From: an uncultured Eubacteriales bacterium
GTDB taxonomy: Bacteria > Bacillota > Clostridia > Christensenellales > CAG-138
DNA length: 21,012 bases
Direction: 5' to 3'
NCBI GenBank assembly: GCA_900550525.1
Contig: URSN01000021.1
Coordinates: 1-21,012 of the forward strand
Below are positions 6,788 to 14,739 of the stretch, piece after piece. The stretch's first letter is position 1. Every line of letters starts with the position of its first letter. The notes under the pieces were generated by a model that searched no databases, was not told the DNA's origin, and was given only the letters and a program-made list of their open reading frames with translations. The translations under genes and the position numbers were made by a program.

Positions 6788-7975
6788 CTACAGCCGCTGT
6801 GCGGCGGCGGCGAGCGCCTCTGCGCAGTCGGTCCGCTCCCAGGGCAGGTCGAGGTCCGCGCGGCCGAAGTGGCCGTAGGCCGCGGTCTGCCGGTAGATGG
6901 GGCGGCGCAGGCCGAGCATCTCGATGATGGCCTCCGGCCGCAGGTCGAACGCCTCCTGCACGAGCCGCTCGAGCAGCGCGTCCGGCAGGGCGCCGGTGCC
7001 CTGCGTATCCACCAGCACGGAGACGGGCCGCGCCACGCCGATGGCATAGGCCAATTGCAGCTCACAGCGGCGCGCCAGCCCCGCCGCCACGAGGTTCTTG
7101 GCCACATACCGCGCCGCGTAGGCCGCGCTGCGGTCCACCTTGGTCGGGTCCTTGCCGGAGAAGCAGCCGCCGCCGTGGCGGGCGTAGCCGCCGTAGGTAT
7201 CGACGATGATCTTGCGCCCGGTCAGGCCGACGTCTCCCTGCGGGCCGCCGATGACGAAGCGCCCCGTCGGGTTGATGAGGATGCGCGTGTGCGCGTCGGT
7301 GAGCGCCTCGGGCAGCACCGGGCGGATGACGTGGCGGGTCAGCGCCGCGGCGAGCTCGTCCATGTCCATCTCGTCGTGCTGGGCCGAGAGCACGACCGTA
7401 TCCACGCGGCGGGGGCGGCCGTCCACATATTCCACGGTCACCTGGCTCTTGCCGTCGGGCCGCAGGAAGGGGAGCCGGCCGCTTTTGCGCACGGCGGCGA
7501 GCTGCCGCGCGAGCGCGTGCGAGAGCGCGATGGGCAGCGGCAGCAGCTCCGGCGTTTCGTCGCACGCAAAGCCGAACATCATGCCCTGGTCGCCTGCGCC
7601 GGTGCCGAAGCGGTCGGCCGTTTCGCCGCTGCGCGCCTCGAGCGAGCGGTCCACGCCGCGCGCGATATCGGGCGACTGCGCCTCAAGCGCGACGTCGATG
7701 CGCAGCGCGTCCGCCGAAAAACCGTATTCCGGGCGGGTGTAGCCGATGTCGGCGACGACCTGCCGCACGATGGCGGGCACGTCCACCTGCGCGCGCGAGG
7801 TGATCTCCCCAAAGACGAGCACCCGCCCCGGCGCGGCGCAGCATTCGCACGCCACGCGCGCGAGCGGGTCGATCGCAAGGTGCGCGTCGAGCACCGCGTC
7901 GCTGATGCAGTCGCATACCTTGTCCGGGTGCCCCTCCGTGACCGATTCGGACGTAAACAGCCGACGGCGTTCCAT
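6788..7975 (-). CDS. metK: S-adenosylmethionine synthetase
   Basis: The product is 395 residues, the normal size, and makes SAM from methionine and ATP in the cytoplasm. Signature motifs are intact: GHPDK at 15-19 (ATP/metal binding), the GAGDQG hexapeptide with MMFGFA (126-136) and the glycine-rich loop [14 protein letters not shown] (268-281). The middle residue of that last motif, usually A in GGGAFSGKD, is C here, a conservative change. The start at 7975 is preferred because AGGAGG lies nine bases upstream; an earlier in-frame ATG at 7996 would put that ribosome binding site inside the gene. It is monocistronic as far as can be seen, with a SAM-I riboswitch and promoter in its leader, so SAM represses its own synthesis. 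Confidence 0.97.
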   Translation of the reverse strand: MERRRLFTSESVTEGHPDKVCDCISDAVLDAHLAIDPLARVACECCAAPGRVLVFGEITSRAQVDVPAIVRQVVADIGYTRPEYGFSADALRIDVALEAQSPDIARGVDRSLEARSGETADRFGTGAGDQGMMFGFACDETPELLPLPIALSHALARQLAAVRKSGRLPFLRPDGKSQVTVEYVDGRPRRVDTVVLSAQHDEMDMDELAAALTRHVIRPVLPEALTDAHTRILINPTGRFVIGGPQGDVGLTGRKIIVDTYGGYARHGGGCFSGKDPTKVDRSAAYAARYVAKNLVAAGLARRCELQLAYAIGVARPVSVLVDTQGTGALPDALLERLVQEAFDLRPEAIIEMLGLRRPIYRQTAAYGHFGRADLDLPWERTDCAEALAAAAQRL

Positions 7976-7993
7976 ACCTGCATACCTCCTGTG

Positions 7994-8024
7994 CAAAAAA
8001 TAAGGGCCTCGTCAGATGAGGCCC
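7994..8024 (-). terminator. Terminator of the SAM-I riboswitch
   Basis: On the minus strand GGGCCTC (8024-8018) pairs with GAGGCCC (8010-8004), followed by TTATTTTTTG (8003-7994). The 5' arm and loop contain CCTCATC, complementary to the GATGAG that closes the riboswitch P1 helix, so terminator and antiterminator are mutually exclusive. Confidence 0.93.
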
Positions 8025-8034
8025 GAAACACACG

Positions 8035-8133
8035 CTCATCTTTCAGCATTGCTGCTGCCGGAATTGGCACCTTGTCCGCAGGGGACAGGTTGCCGGGCGT
8101 CATTGGGCCGTTCCCTCAGCCACTCTGGATAAG
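8035..8133 (-). promoter_or_regulatory. SAM-I (S-box) riboswitch controlling metK
   Basis: Read on the minus strand, the aptamer starts CTTATCCAGAGTGGCTGAGG. It continues through GGCCCAATGACGCCCGGCAACC, here given as GGCCCAATGA and CGCCCGGCAACC, then AGGTGCCAATTCCGGCAGCA and ends GAAAGATGAG. These are the hallmark conserved blocks of the S-box. P1 is CTTATC (8133-8128) with GATGAG (8040-8035). SAM binding stabilises P1 and lets the downstream terminator form, switching metK off. Confidence 0.96.
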
Positions 8134-8152
8134 ACAATATTCGATTGCATCC

Positions 8153-8182
8153 ATCCTACCACGCCCGCGGCGCGGCTGTCAA
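8153..8182 (-). promoter_or_regulatory. metK promoter
   Basis: On the minus strand TTGACA (8182-8177) and TAGGAT (8158-8153) are 18 bases apart. The start of transcription would fall near 8146, about 13 bases before the SAM-I aptamer. Confidence 0.8.
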
Positions 8183-8219
8183 GCCCTGCGCGGCGGGCAG
8201 GACGGCCCCCAAAAGGGGT

Positions 8220-8253
8220 GCCGCGCCGTCCGGGGGGGGGTGGACGGCGCGGC
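8220..8253. other. Strong hairpin with G9 loop between htrA and metK
   Basis: GCCGCGCCGTCC (8220-8231) pairs with GGACGGCGCGGC (8242-8253), a perfect 12-bp GC-rich stem whose loop is nine G and one T. There is no proper T-run on the minus-strand side (only TTTT after a short CCCC), so it is not a textbook terminator. Its place just after the htrA stop suggests a 3' end or processing structure. Confidence 0.5.
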
Positions 8254-8305
8254 GGGATCAAGGATGGTAGGGGTATGTCATCGCCTTTGGCGCAATGACC
8301 TGCGG

Positions 8306-9613
8306 TCACTTCTCGGGGACGCTTTCCCCGAACGTTACGGAGAGCTCCATCTGTTCCCCGTTGCGCTGTATCGTTAGGGTGGCCTGATCGCCGGCGTTAT
8401 ATGCATTGATCAGGGCGGAAAGATCGTCCGTGGAGGAGACCTCCGTGCCCTCCACCGCGAGGATCAGGTCGCCCGTCTGGATGCCGGCGGCCTCCGCCGC
8501 GCTGCCGGAGACGACGTTGGTCACCAGCACGCAGCTCATCCCGGAGTAGCCGAAGAACCCGCCCCACTGGCTCGTGCCCTGCGGCATGAGCGTCACGTTC
8601 TGCGTGCTCACGCCGAGGTAGGCGCGCCCCTGCACATAGCCGTGCTCGATGAGGTCGGAGATGATCTGCTTCACGCTGTTGACCGGGATGGCAAAGCCGA
8701 TGCCCTCCGCCTCGGAGCTGTTGGCCTTGGCGTTCACGATGCCGATGAGCGAGCCGCTGCTGTTGAACAGGCCGCCGCCGGAGCTGCCGGGGCTGACCGC
8801 AGCGTCATGCTGGATGAGCGTCATCATCGTCCCCTCGACGGAGACCTCGCGGCCGAGCGCGCTGACCATGCCGCCGGTGGACGTGCCGCGCAGCTCGCCG
8901 AGCGGGTTGCCGATGGCGACCACGTCCTCGCCCACGGTGAGCATGTCGGAGTCGCCCAGCGTGGCGGGCGTGAGGCCGCTCGCGCTGATCTTGATCACGG
9001 CCAGGTCGTTGCGCGCGTCCGAGCCGATGAGCGTGGCCTCGTGCGTGGTCTCGTCGTTGAGGATGACGGTGATCTTCGACGCGCCGTCCACAACGTGATG
9101 GCACGTGACGATGTACCCGTCCGACGTGACGATCACGCCGCTGCCGCTGCCGGACTTGGCCTGCCCGCCGCTGCCGCCGCCGAAGAAGTAGTCGATGCCG
9201 CTGCCGTAGCTGCTGCCCGGGTACTCCACGTCGATGCCGACGACCGACGGCGCGGCGATCTCCACCACCTGCGCGCGCGTCAGCCCGGCGGCCGCGCCGC
9301 TCTGCGTCAGCAGCGTGGACGCGCCCGTGTCCGTGTTCCCGCTCTGCCCGCTGCCCTCGTCCGTGGCGGCGGGCGCCGCCGTGGGCGAGAGCTGCGCGCT
9401 CTGCGCCTGCTCCTGCTGCTGGCCCGCGCGGCCGAGGAAGCCGCCGAGCGCGCCGCCCAGCAGCGCCGTGACCAGCATGCAGGCGATGAGCGCCGGCACG
9501 CTCACGCCCCGGCGGTCCCTGTTCGGCTTTTGCGGGCGCTGCGTCTGCTGCGGCGTCTGCTGGCCGTTTTGCTGATAGCGTTGATACTGTTCATACCAGT
9601 CGTTGTATTCCAT
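8306..9613 (-). CDS. Membrane-anchored HtrA/DegP-type serine protease with PDZ domain
   Basis: The product is 435 residues. It has a glutamine-rich cytoplasmic N-terminus (1-36), one transmembrane anchor (about 37-61), a low-complexity Q/S/T-rich linker (62-105), a trypsin-like domain (about 110-310) and a C-terminal PDZ domain (about 325-430, with the carboxylate-binding YLGV near 332-335). The catalytic triad is H173 in CHHVVDG, D203 in RNDLAVIKI and S278 in PGSSGGGLF. The family degrades or refolds misfolded envelope proteins on the outer face of the membrane. An S-rich, G-rich insert (about 131-158) precedes the first catalytic strand. AAAGGAG lies about nine bases before the ATG. It is transcribed away from ytxC and probably alone. 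Confidence 0.95.
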   Translation of the reverse strand: MEYNDWYEQYQRYQQNGQQTPQQTQRPQKPNRDRRGVSVPALIACMLVTALLGGALGGFLGRAGQQQEQAQSAQLSPTAAPAATDEGSGQSGNTDTGASTLLTQSGAAAGLTRAQVVEIAAPSVVGIDVEYPGSSYGSGIDYFFGGGSGGQAKSGSGSGVIVTSDGYIVTCHHVVDGASKITVILNDETTHEATLIGSDARNDLAVIKISASGLTPATLGDSDMLTVGEDVVAIGNPLGELRGTSTGGMVSALGREVSVEGTMMTLIQHDAAVSPGSSGGGLFNSSGSLIGIVNAKANSSEAEGIGFAIPVNSVKQIISDLIEHGYVQGRAYLGVSTQNVTLMPQGTSQWGGFFGYSGMSCVLVTNVVSGSAAEAAGIQTGDLILAVEGTEVSSTDDLSALINAYNAGDQATLTIQRNGEQMELSVTFGESVPEK

Positions 9614-9652
9614 CGTCCACAGCTCCTTTGTCGTGGTTTGCTTCTGTGCAGT

Positions 9653-9680
9653 ATTGTAGCCGAAAATTTTGAACGCACAA
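9653..9680 (-). promoter_or_regulatory. htrA promoter
   Basis: On the minus strand TTGTGC (9680-9675), a 16-base spacer and TACAAT (9658-9653) form a plausible sigma-A promoter about 40 bases before the start codon. No CssR-like or other operator was recognised. Confidence 0.65.
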
Positions 9681-9852
9681 GCGAGCGCGCATGGCCCGTT
9701 TGTGTACGATTATGGCTCGATTGTGGCGGCCGCGCCCCGCGCCGCCGCTGCCGGATGCTTCCAGCGGCGTTTTCCCGCTTTCGGGAGATACTAATGCCAA
9801 AATGCGGCCCGCCCGCATAGGATGGAATGAACTGGTTTGAGGGAGAGAGCCG

Positions 9853-10581
9853 ATGATCGTGCGCACGCTGCATACGCAAAAATACGACGTGGACCTGGAG
9901 CGCCTGCTCGCGCGGCGCCTTGCGCAGGCGGACTGCGCCTTCCGCACCGAGCCGCTGCCGGACGGCGTGGCCGTCTCCGTGCAGGGGCGCGACGCGCTCG
10001 AGCGGCTCTCCGCGGCCGTGACCGCGCTGCTGTGCCGCGACCTGCAATATTTTGAACTGGCGCACATGGCCGACGCGCTGCCGCTCGAGCTGCCGCAAAA
10101 GCAGGAGGTCCTCTCCGACGCGCTCGAGCGCGCGCGCTGCCTGGAGCGCTTTGACCAGGCGCGCCGCGAGGTGGCCGAGTACCTCGCCGCCGAGAACGAG
10201 ATGAATGTGGAGGGCTACCTGCGCTTTCGCATGCGCGGCCTGCTGGAGGACTGGCAGCTGTGCGTGGAGCGCGCCGCCGCGGACCGCCTGCTCTGCCGCG
10301 AATGGCAGGAGCTGATGGCGCTGCTCTCCACGCTCTCGCCCGGGCCGGGCCGGGGCGCGGGCGAGATCTCCGTCTGCCTGAACCCGGACGGGAGCTGCAC
10401 GCTCACGGACGATTCCGACGTGCGCATCGAATACGTGGACTGCTCCGAGGACGGGATCGTGCGCCTGCTGATGGGCATGGCCCCGCAGCGCCTGACCGTC
10501 TACGACCTGACCGGCGGCCGCAGCCCGCTGGCCGATACGCTCGCGCACGTGTTCGCCGGGCGCGTGCGCGTGTTCCGCTAA
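9853..10581 (+). CDS. ytxC: YtxC-like putative sporulation protein
   Basis: The product is 242 residues, soluble, without signal peptide. The central part YLAAENEMNVEGYLRFRMRG (110-129) matches the best conserved segment of the YtxC family (Y....E..i.vEGF.rFRl..Y), and the downstream VERAAADRLLCREWQELMALL fits its E[WY].EF..LL segment. A C-terminal alpha/beta part with DDSDVRIEYVD follows. YtxC is known as a putative sporulation protein in Bacilli and Clostridia with no defined biochemical role. GAGGGAGAGAG precedes the ATG. No convincing vegetative promoter was found; CATAGGAT near 9823 could be a -10 for a sporulation sigma factor, which is only a suggestion. The gene converges on the NUDIX gene with 8 bases between the stops. 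Confidence 0.75.
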   Translation: MIVRTLHTQKYDVDLERLLARRLAQADCAFRTEPLPDGVAVSVQGRDALERLSAAVTALLCRDLQYFELAHMADALPLELPQKQEVLSDALERARCLERFDQARREVAEYLAAENEMNVEGYLRFRMRGLLEDWQLCVERAAADRLLCREWQELMALLSTLSPGPGRGAGEISVCLNPDGSCTLTDDSDVRIEYVDCSEDGIVRLLMGMAPQRLTVYDLTGGRSPLADTLAHVFAGRVRVFR

Positions 10582-10589
10582 GGCGGCGC

Positions 10590-11156
10590 TCAGCGGGGCA
10601 GCGCGCGCAGGCGCTCGTTGAGCTTGCGGTAGACGCGCGCGCGCATCCAGGGCTCTGCGGAGGCGGCCGCCGCCTCGTCGAGCGCGAACCAGCGCACGCC
10701 GCTGTTCTCGCCCGCCCTGGCGGCAAGCGGCGCGCCCTCGTCCGCCTCGAGCAGGTACGTCACGTTCAGGTGCAGGTGCGAGGGGACGTACGCCCCGCGC
10801 TTTTCATGCCCCGCCACGGGCAGGATCTCGAGCGAAAAGGGCGCCGTCAGCACGGGGCGCACGCGGTCAAGGCCGCTCTCCTCGCACGCCTCGCGCAGCG
10901 CCACGGCGAGCAGGTCGCGCTCCCCGTCGGCATGGCCGCCGAGCCACGACCACGAGCGGTAGATGTTGTGGTAGGCCATCAGCGCCCGCTCGCGCGCGGC
11001 GTTGACGATCCAGGCGGATGCGGTCATGTGCATCAGCTCGCTCTCGCGCTCGAACACCCGCTCGACGGCGCTGAGCGCGCGCAGCATCGCCGCCCGGTCG
11101 CGCGCCTCCTGTTCGTTGTACGGCCGATACGCCTCGATCTGCCGGATGATATCCAT
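10590..11156 (-). CDS. NUDIX hydrolase
   Basis: The product is 188 residues and presumably hydrolyses a nucleoside diphosphate-linked substrate; the substrate is not identifiable. The Nudix box is at about 73-96: GGHADGERDLLAVALREACE with ESGL after it. The catalytic and metal-binding REACEE (88-93) is intact. The glutamate usually found eight residues after the first G is shifted by one, a variation common in relatives reading GGHADG. The N-terminal 45 residues are helical and charged, and W51/N52-Y66 form strands before the box. The start at 11156 is preferred over an upstream ATG because GGGAGGGAC lies just before it. It has its own promoter and converges on ytxC without a recognisable terminator. 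Confidence 0.9.
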   Translation of the reverse strand: MDIIRQIEAYRPYNEQEARDRAAMLRALSAVERVFERESELMHMTASAWIVNAARERALMAYHNIYRSWSWLGGHADGERDLLAVALREACEESGLDRVRPVLTAPFSLEILPVAGHEKRGAYVPSHLHLNVTYLLEADEGAPLAARAGENSGVRWFALDEAAAASAEPWMRARVYRKLNERLRALPR

Positions 11157-11190
11157 GCCCGTCCCTCCCCGCTCGCGCGCCGTTTTCCGC

Positions 11191-11220
11191 ATTGTACCAG
11201 CCCGCGCCGCCGCCTGTCAA
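11191..11220 (-). promoter_or_regulatory. Promoter of the NUDIX gene
   Basis: On the minus strand TTGACA (11220-11215) and TACAAT (11196-11191) are 18 bases apart, a near-consensus promoter about 35 bases before the start codon. Confidence 0.85.
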
Positions 11221-11273
11221 ACGTCGCGGCGGTTTTTTGTGCCGCGCGGTGGTGCGGCGGTCGGCGGACGTGG

Positions 11274-11279
11274 TATACT
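11274..11279 (+). promoter_or_regulatory. Possible -10 element for the metallophosphoesterase gene
   Basis: TATACT preceded by GTGG sits 90 bases before the ATG at 11370. No good -35 is seen at the right distance, so the promoter call is weak. Confidence 0.4.
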
Positions 11280-11369
11280 GAAAGCGCGGGGCGCGCCGCC
11301 GGCCGGCCGCGGCATGGCGCGCGGCGCAGGAAGAAGGAAGCGGGGCGCGGCCCCGGGAGGAGGGAGCCC

Positions 11370-12119
11370 ATGTTTGCGCGCGTCTGTACGATCGATACGG
11401 GGCGGTTCGACCGCGTGATCGCCGTGAGCGACATCCACGGCTCGGACGCGGCGTTTTGCCGCCTGCTCGCGCGCGTCGGCTTCGGCGCGGGGGACGCGCT
11501 CGTGCTGCTGGGCGACTATATCGAGCGGGGCGACGCGTCGCTGCCGCTGCTCAGGCGCATCATGCGCCTTGGCGCGCAGGGCGCCGCGTTCGCGCTGGCC
11601 GGCAACTGCGACAACCTGCTGGAGGACCTGTTCACGCCGCGCTTTCGCGGCGATATCCCCGCCTACCTGCGCCGCCGCAAAACCATCCTGCACGAGATGC
11701 TCGCCGAGCAGGGGACGCCGTTTGGCGCGGATACCACGGCCGATGCGCTGCGCGCGCTGGTCGCGCGGCACTATGCGGCCGAGCGCGCGTGGCTCGCCGC
11801 GCTGCCGCACATCATCGATACGCCGGGCCATGTGTTCGTCCACGCCGGGCTGGACGCGGGGCCGCTTACGCGCCAGGACGCGGAGCGCTGCGTGCGCCGG
11901 CAGGATTTTTACGCGGCCGCGCCGGCGTTTGCATAGCCCGTGGTGGCCGGCCATTTCCCGTGCCTGTCGCTCCGGGCGGACGGCCTTGGCGCGCCGCTGT
12001 TCGACCGGGCGCGCAACCTCATCCTCATCGACGGCGGGGCGCAGGTCGTGCCCGGCGGCGCGCTCAACGCGCTGGTGATCGCCCGCGGCGGCTATGAGGT
12101 CGTGCAGGAGCCGGTCTGA
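11370..12119 (+). pseudogene. Metallophosphoesterase interrupted by an in-frame TAG
   Basis: The reading frame encodes a calcineurin-like phosphoesterase of 249 codons, but codon 189 (11934-11936) is TAG. Before it come SDIHG (20-24), LLGDYIERG (47-54), LAGNCDN (77-83) and FVHAGLD (156-162). Directly after it, in the same frame, comes PVVAGHFP with H195, then LILIDGGAQVVPGGALNALV to a TGA at 12117-12119. The part after TAG contains the last metal-ligand histidine and the closing strands of the fold, so the 188-residue product would be inactive or unstable. GNCD in place of GNHE is known in YfcE-like families. GGGAGGAGGGAGCCC precedes the ATG. Explanations are a nonsense mutation, a sequencing error or amber readthrough; the first two are more likely. 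Similar enzymes hydrolyse dinucleoside polyphosphates or phosphoproteins. Confidence 0.8.
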
Positions 12120-12358
12120 TCCCGCCCGTTCCCCCGCCCGCGCCGCGCGCGTCCGTTGCCCGGTTTTCTGCTGCGCCGCGCGCGGCAGCAGCTCCGTTCT
12201 CCCGCCGTGCTGCTCCGCCCGCGCCGCGCGCGTCCGTCCGGCCGCCCGCTCTCCCGCTCCATCCGCCGCGCCCGTCCCGCCCGTGCGCGATGCGGCAAAA
12301 ATTTTCCTGCCGCGGGGCGGTTTTTTCCGCCGCAGGGCGCGCCGCGGCGGCAAAACCG
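12120..12358. other. Gene-free GC-rich spacer with short repeats and hairpins
   Basis: No gene is supported. A 23-base sequence beginning CCGCCCGCGCCGCGCGC occurs at 12134-12156 and again at 12215-12237. CTGCTGC/GCAGCAG (12170-12193) can pair around a GC-rich loop. GCGGCA/TGCCGC and GGCGG-TTTTTT-CCGCC hairpins lie near 12295-12335. None has a proper terminator T-run. Confidence 0.5.
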
Positions 12359-12367
12359 TGTTATAAT
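12359..12367 (+). promoter_or_regulatory. Extended -10 promoter of the LRR-VWA-MoxR unit
   Basis: TG-T-TATAAT is a perfect extended -10 element (TATAAT at 12362-12367). No clear -35 is visible 17 bases upstream, which extended -10 promoters tolerate. Transcription would start near 12374. Confidence 0.7.
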
Positions 12368-12424
12368 GGAACAAATGGGGCCGCCCGCATGGCGGCGGGG
12401 CAGCCCTGCGCGTGGGAGCGGGCC

Positions 12425-14710
12425 ATGGCCTTTGAGATCAACGGGACAACGCTCATACGGTATCTGCCGGACGGGGCGGCCAGCGTGGCCGTGCCGGAGG
12501 GCGTGACCGCCGTCGCGGCGGAGGCGTTTGCCGGCTGCGGCGGCGTGGAGCAGGTGCGCCTGCCGCGCGGGGGCGTGACCATCGGCGAGGCGGCGTTTGC
12601 CGACTGCCCGGACCTCGTCTCCGTCGAGCTGCCGCAGGAGGCGCGCGTCATCGGCAAGCGCGCGTTCCACGGCTGCGCCGCGCTCAGGGCCGTATCCATG
12701 CCGGAGGGGCTCAAGGAGATCGGCGACGAGGCGTTCGGCGGCTGCGCGTCCATCCGCGGCGCGTCGCTGCCCACGGGGCTGACCCGCCTGGGCGACAGCG
12801 TGTGCCAGGGCTGCACCGGGCTGCTGGCGGCGCAGATCCCGCCCGGCGTGGAGCAGCTGGGCGATTATTTCTTCTGGGGCTGCACGGCGCTGCAGCTGGT
12901 GCGCCTGCCGCAGACGCTGCGGCGCATCGGCGTCTATGCGTTCTACGAGTGCCGCAGCCTGCGCGCGCTGCACATCCCCGCCGCCGTGCGGGAGATCGGC
13001 TACAGCGCGTTCTCCTACTGCGCGTCGCTCAGGGAGGCGGCGCTGCCGGAGGGGATTTTGCACGTGAACGACTATCTGTTCTGGAACTGCGCGCAGCTCA
13101 GGGCGGTATCGCTGCCGGAGAGCCTCGTGTCCATCGGCACGCGCGCGTTCGACGGGTGCGCCGCGCTGACGGAGCTGCGCATGCACGAGGGGCTCGAGCA
13201 GATCGGCGACCATGCGTTCGACGGCTGCGCGTCGCTCGCCGCCGCGCCGCTGCCCGCGAGCGTGCGGACCATCGGCGCGTATGCGTTTGCCGGCTGCCGT
13301 GCGCTCAGGGAAATGCGCCTGCCCGCGGGCCTTGCCGAGCTGCGCGCGGGCGTGTTCGCCGAGTGCGCGGCGCTTGGCCGCGTGCGCCTGCCCGGCGCGC
13401 TGCGCCGCGTGGGCGAGAGGGCGTTTGCCGGCTGCCGCAGCCTGACGGAGGCGGCGCTGCCGGAGGGGGCGACGGAGGTGGGGCGCGCCGCGTTTGCCGG
13501 CTGCGCGTCGCTTGCGCAGGTCGCGCTGCCGGAGGGGACGCCCGCCGTGAGCGAAAGCGAGTTCGAGGGCTGCGCGCGCCTCTCGCGCGTGACGCTGCCC
13601 CCAAGCGTGTCCGCCATCGGCGCGCGCGCGTTTGCCGGGTGCGTCTCGCTTTGCGAGGCGCCGCTGACGGAGCATGTGCTGCGATTGGAGGACGGGGCGT
13701 TCGCCGGCTGCGCCGGGCTGCGCGCCGTGCGCGTCCCGGAAGGGGTGGCCGCGCTGCCGGACGCGCTGTTTGAAAGCTGCGCCAACCTCGAGACGGTCGC
13801 GCTGCCCGCGTCGGTGACGGCGGTGGGGGCGCGCGCGTTCGCCCTGTGCCAGAGCCTTGCGCACATCGCGCTGCCGGAGTCAGTCGCCCTGCTCGGCGAG
13901 GAGGCGTTCGCCGGCAGCGGGCTGCCCGCGCCGGCGCTGCCGGAGCGCGTGCGCGCGCTCGGCGACGGGCTGTTCGCCGGCTGCGCGGCGCTGGTGGAGG
14001 TCGCGCTGCCAAAGGGGCTGCGCGCCGTGGGGGCGCGGGCGTTCTTCCGCTGCCGCGCGCTGCGCGCGCTGACGCTGCCCGACGGCGTGGAGGAGGTCGG
14101 CGCGGGCGCGTTCTACGGGTGCGACGCGCTCGAGCGGCTCTCGCTGCCGGACGGCATCCGGCGCATGGAGCGCTCGCCGTTCTGCCTGGCGGGGCACGAC
14201 CTGTTCTGGAAGGTGCCGCTGCGCAGCGTGACCATCCGCTACGCGGCCGCGGACGACGGCCTGCCGCTGGTGGAGGTGCCCATTCCCCCGTGCGGCGACA
14301 TGCACCAGATGTTTGCAATGGGCTATTACGAGCTGTTCGCGGCCTCGCCGCAGGGGCCGTTCGATTTTGACGGGTACGACGCGCTGTTCATCCACCGCGA
14401 GTCGGATGAGACGCGCTGCGTGATCGCGCTCTCGCGCCTTGCCGCGCCCAAGCATCTTGGCGCAGAGAGCCGCGCGCGCTACCAGTCGTTCCTCCGGCGC
14501 ACGGCGCCGGAGGCGCTGCGCACCGTCGGCCGGCTGCGCCGCCCCGCGTGGATGCCGCTGCTGTCGGAGGCGGGGGCCATCCGCGCGGACAACTGCGGCG
14601 AGCTGCTGGAGATCGCCGCGCGCCTCGGCTCGGCGGAGATCACCGCGATATTGCTGGAATATCAGCGCCGCCGCATCGGCATTGACGGGGAGGACCGCTG
14701 GTCGCTCTGA
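12425..14710 (+). CDS. Cytoplasmic BspA-type leucine-rich-repeat protein
   Basis: The product is 761 residues. Residues about 10-580 consist of roughly 25 LRR_5 (BspA/TpLRR) repeats of about 23 residues, pattern IG..AF.GC..L....LP.GV, with a cysteine in nearly every repeat. Residues about 580-761 form a different C-terminal region not recognised, containing CGDMHQMFAMGYYELF and ending in a short helical part (LLEIAARLGSAEITAILLEY). There is no signal peptide, transmembrane segment or sorting signal, unlike surface BspA proteins, so it should act inside the cell, probably in protein binding. The start at 12425 is chosen because it opens directly on the first repeat with GGGAGC upstream; an ATG at 12389 would add 12 residues. 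It is first in a unit with VWA and MoxR genes (29 and 35 base gaps), which suggests a substrate-recognition or scaffold role. Confidence 0.85.
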   Translation: MAFEINGTTLIRYLPDGAASVAVPEGVTAVAAEAFAGCGGVEQVRLPRGGVTIGEAAFADCPDLVSVELPQEARVIGKRAFHGCAALRAVSMPEGLKEIGDEAFGGCASIRGASLPTGLTRLGDSVCQGCTGLLAAQIPPGVEQLGDYFFWGCTALQLVRLPQTLRRIGVYAFYECRSLRALHIPAAVREIGYSAFSYCASLREAALPEGILHVNDYLFWNCAQLRAVSLPESLVSIGTRAFDGCAALTELRMHEGLEQIGDHAFDGCASLAAAPLPASVRTIGAYAFAGCRALREMRLPAGLAELRAGVFAECAALGRVRLPGALRRVGERAFAGCRSLTEAALPEGATEVGRAAFAGCASLAQVALPEGTPAVSESEFEGCARLSRVTLPPSVSAIGARAFAGCVSLCEAPLTEHVLRLEDGAFAGCAGLRAVRVPEGVAALPDALFESCANLETVALPASVTAVGARAFALCQSLAHIALPESVALLGEEAFAGSGLPAPALPERVRALGDGLFAGCAALVEVALPKGLRAVGARAFFRCRALRALTLPDGVEEVGAGAFYGCDALERLSLPDGIRRMERSPFCLAGHDLFWKVPLRSVTIRYAAADDGLPLVEVPIPPCGDMHQMFAMGYYELFAASPQGPFDFDGYDALFIHRESDETRCVIALSRLAAPKHLGAESRARYQSFLRRTAPEALRTVGRLRRPAWMPLLSEAGAIRADNCGELLEIAARLGSAEITAILLEYQRRRIGIDGEDRWSL

Positions 14711-14739
14711 GGCGGCGAAGCGGGGAAAGGGGGCTGCGC

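Noticed and set aside
6404..8377. Plus-strand open frame of more than 650 codons
   Set aside because: It runs antisense through metK, the SAM-I riboswitch and the metK promoter; the translation is compositionally biased and has no domain.
11934..11936. Pyrrolysine or other programmed recoding at the TAG
   Set aside because: No downstream recoding element or suppressor tRNA is visible and no other gene in the window uses an in-frame TAG; a simple nonsense change or error is more economical.
11217..13864. Long minus-strand frames opposite the metallophosphoesterase and LRR genes
   Set aside because: Their repeated R/A/Q/H-rich residues mirror the LRR repeat DNA; no ribosome binding site or domain supports them.
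12425..14710. Surface-exposed BspA adhesin
   Set aside because: No signal peptide, membrane segment or cell-wall anchoring signal is present, and the gene context is cytoplasmic.
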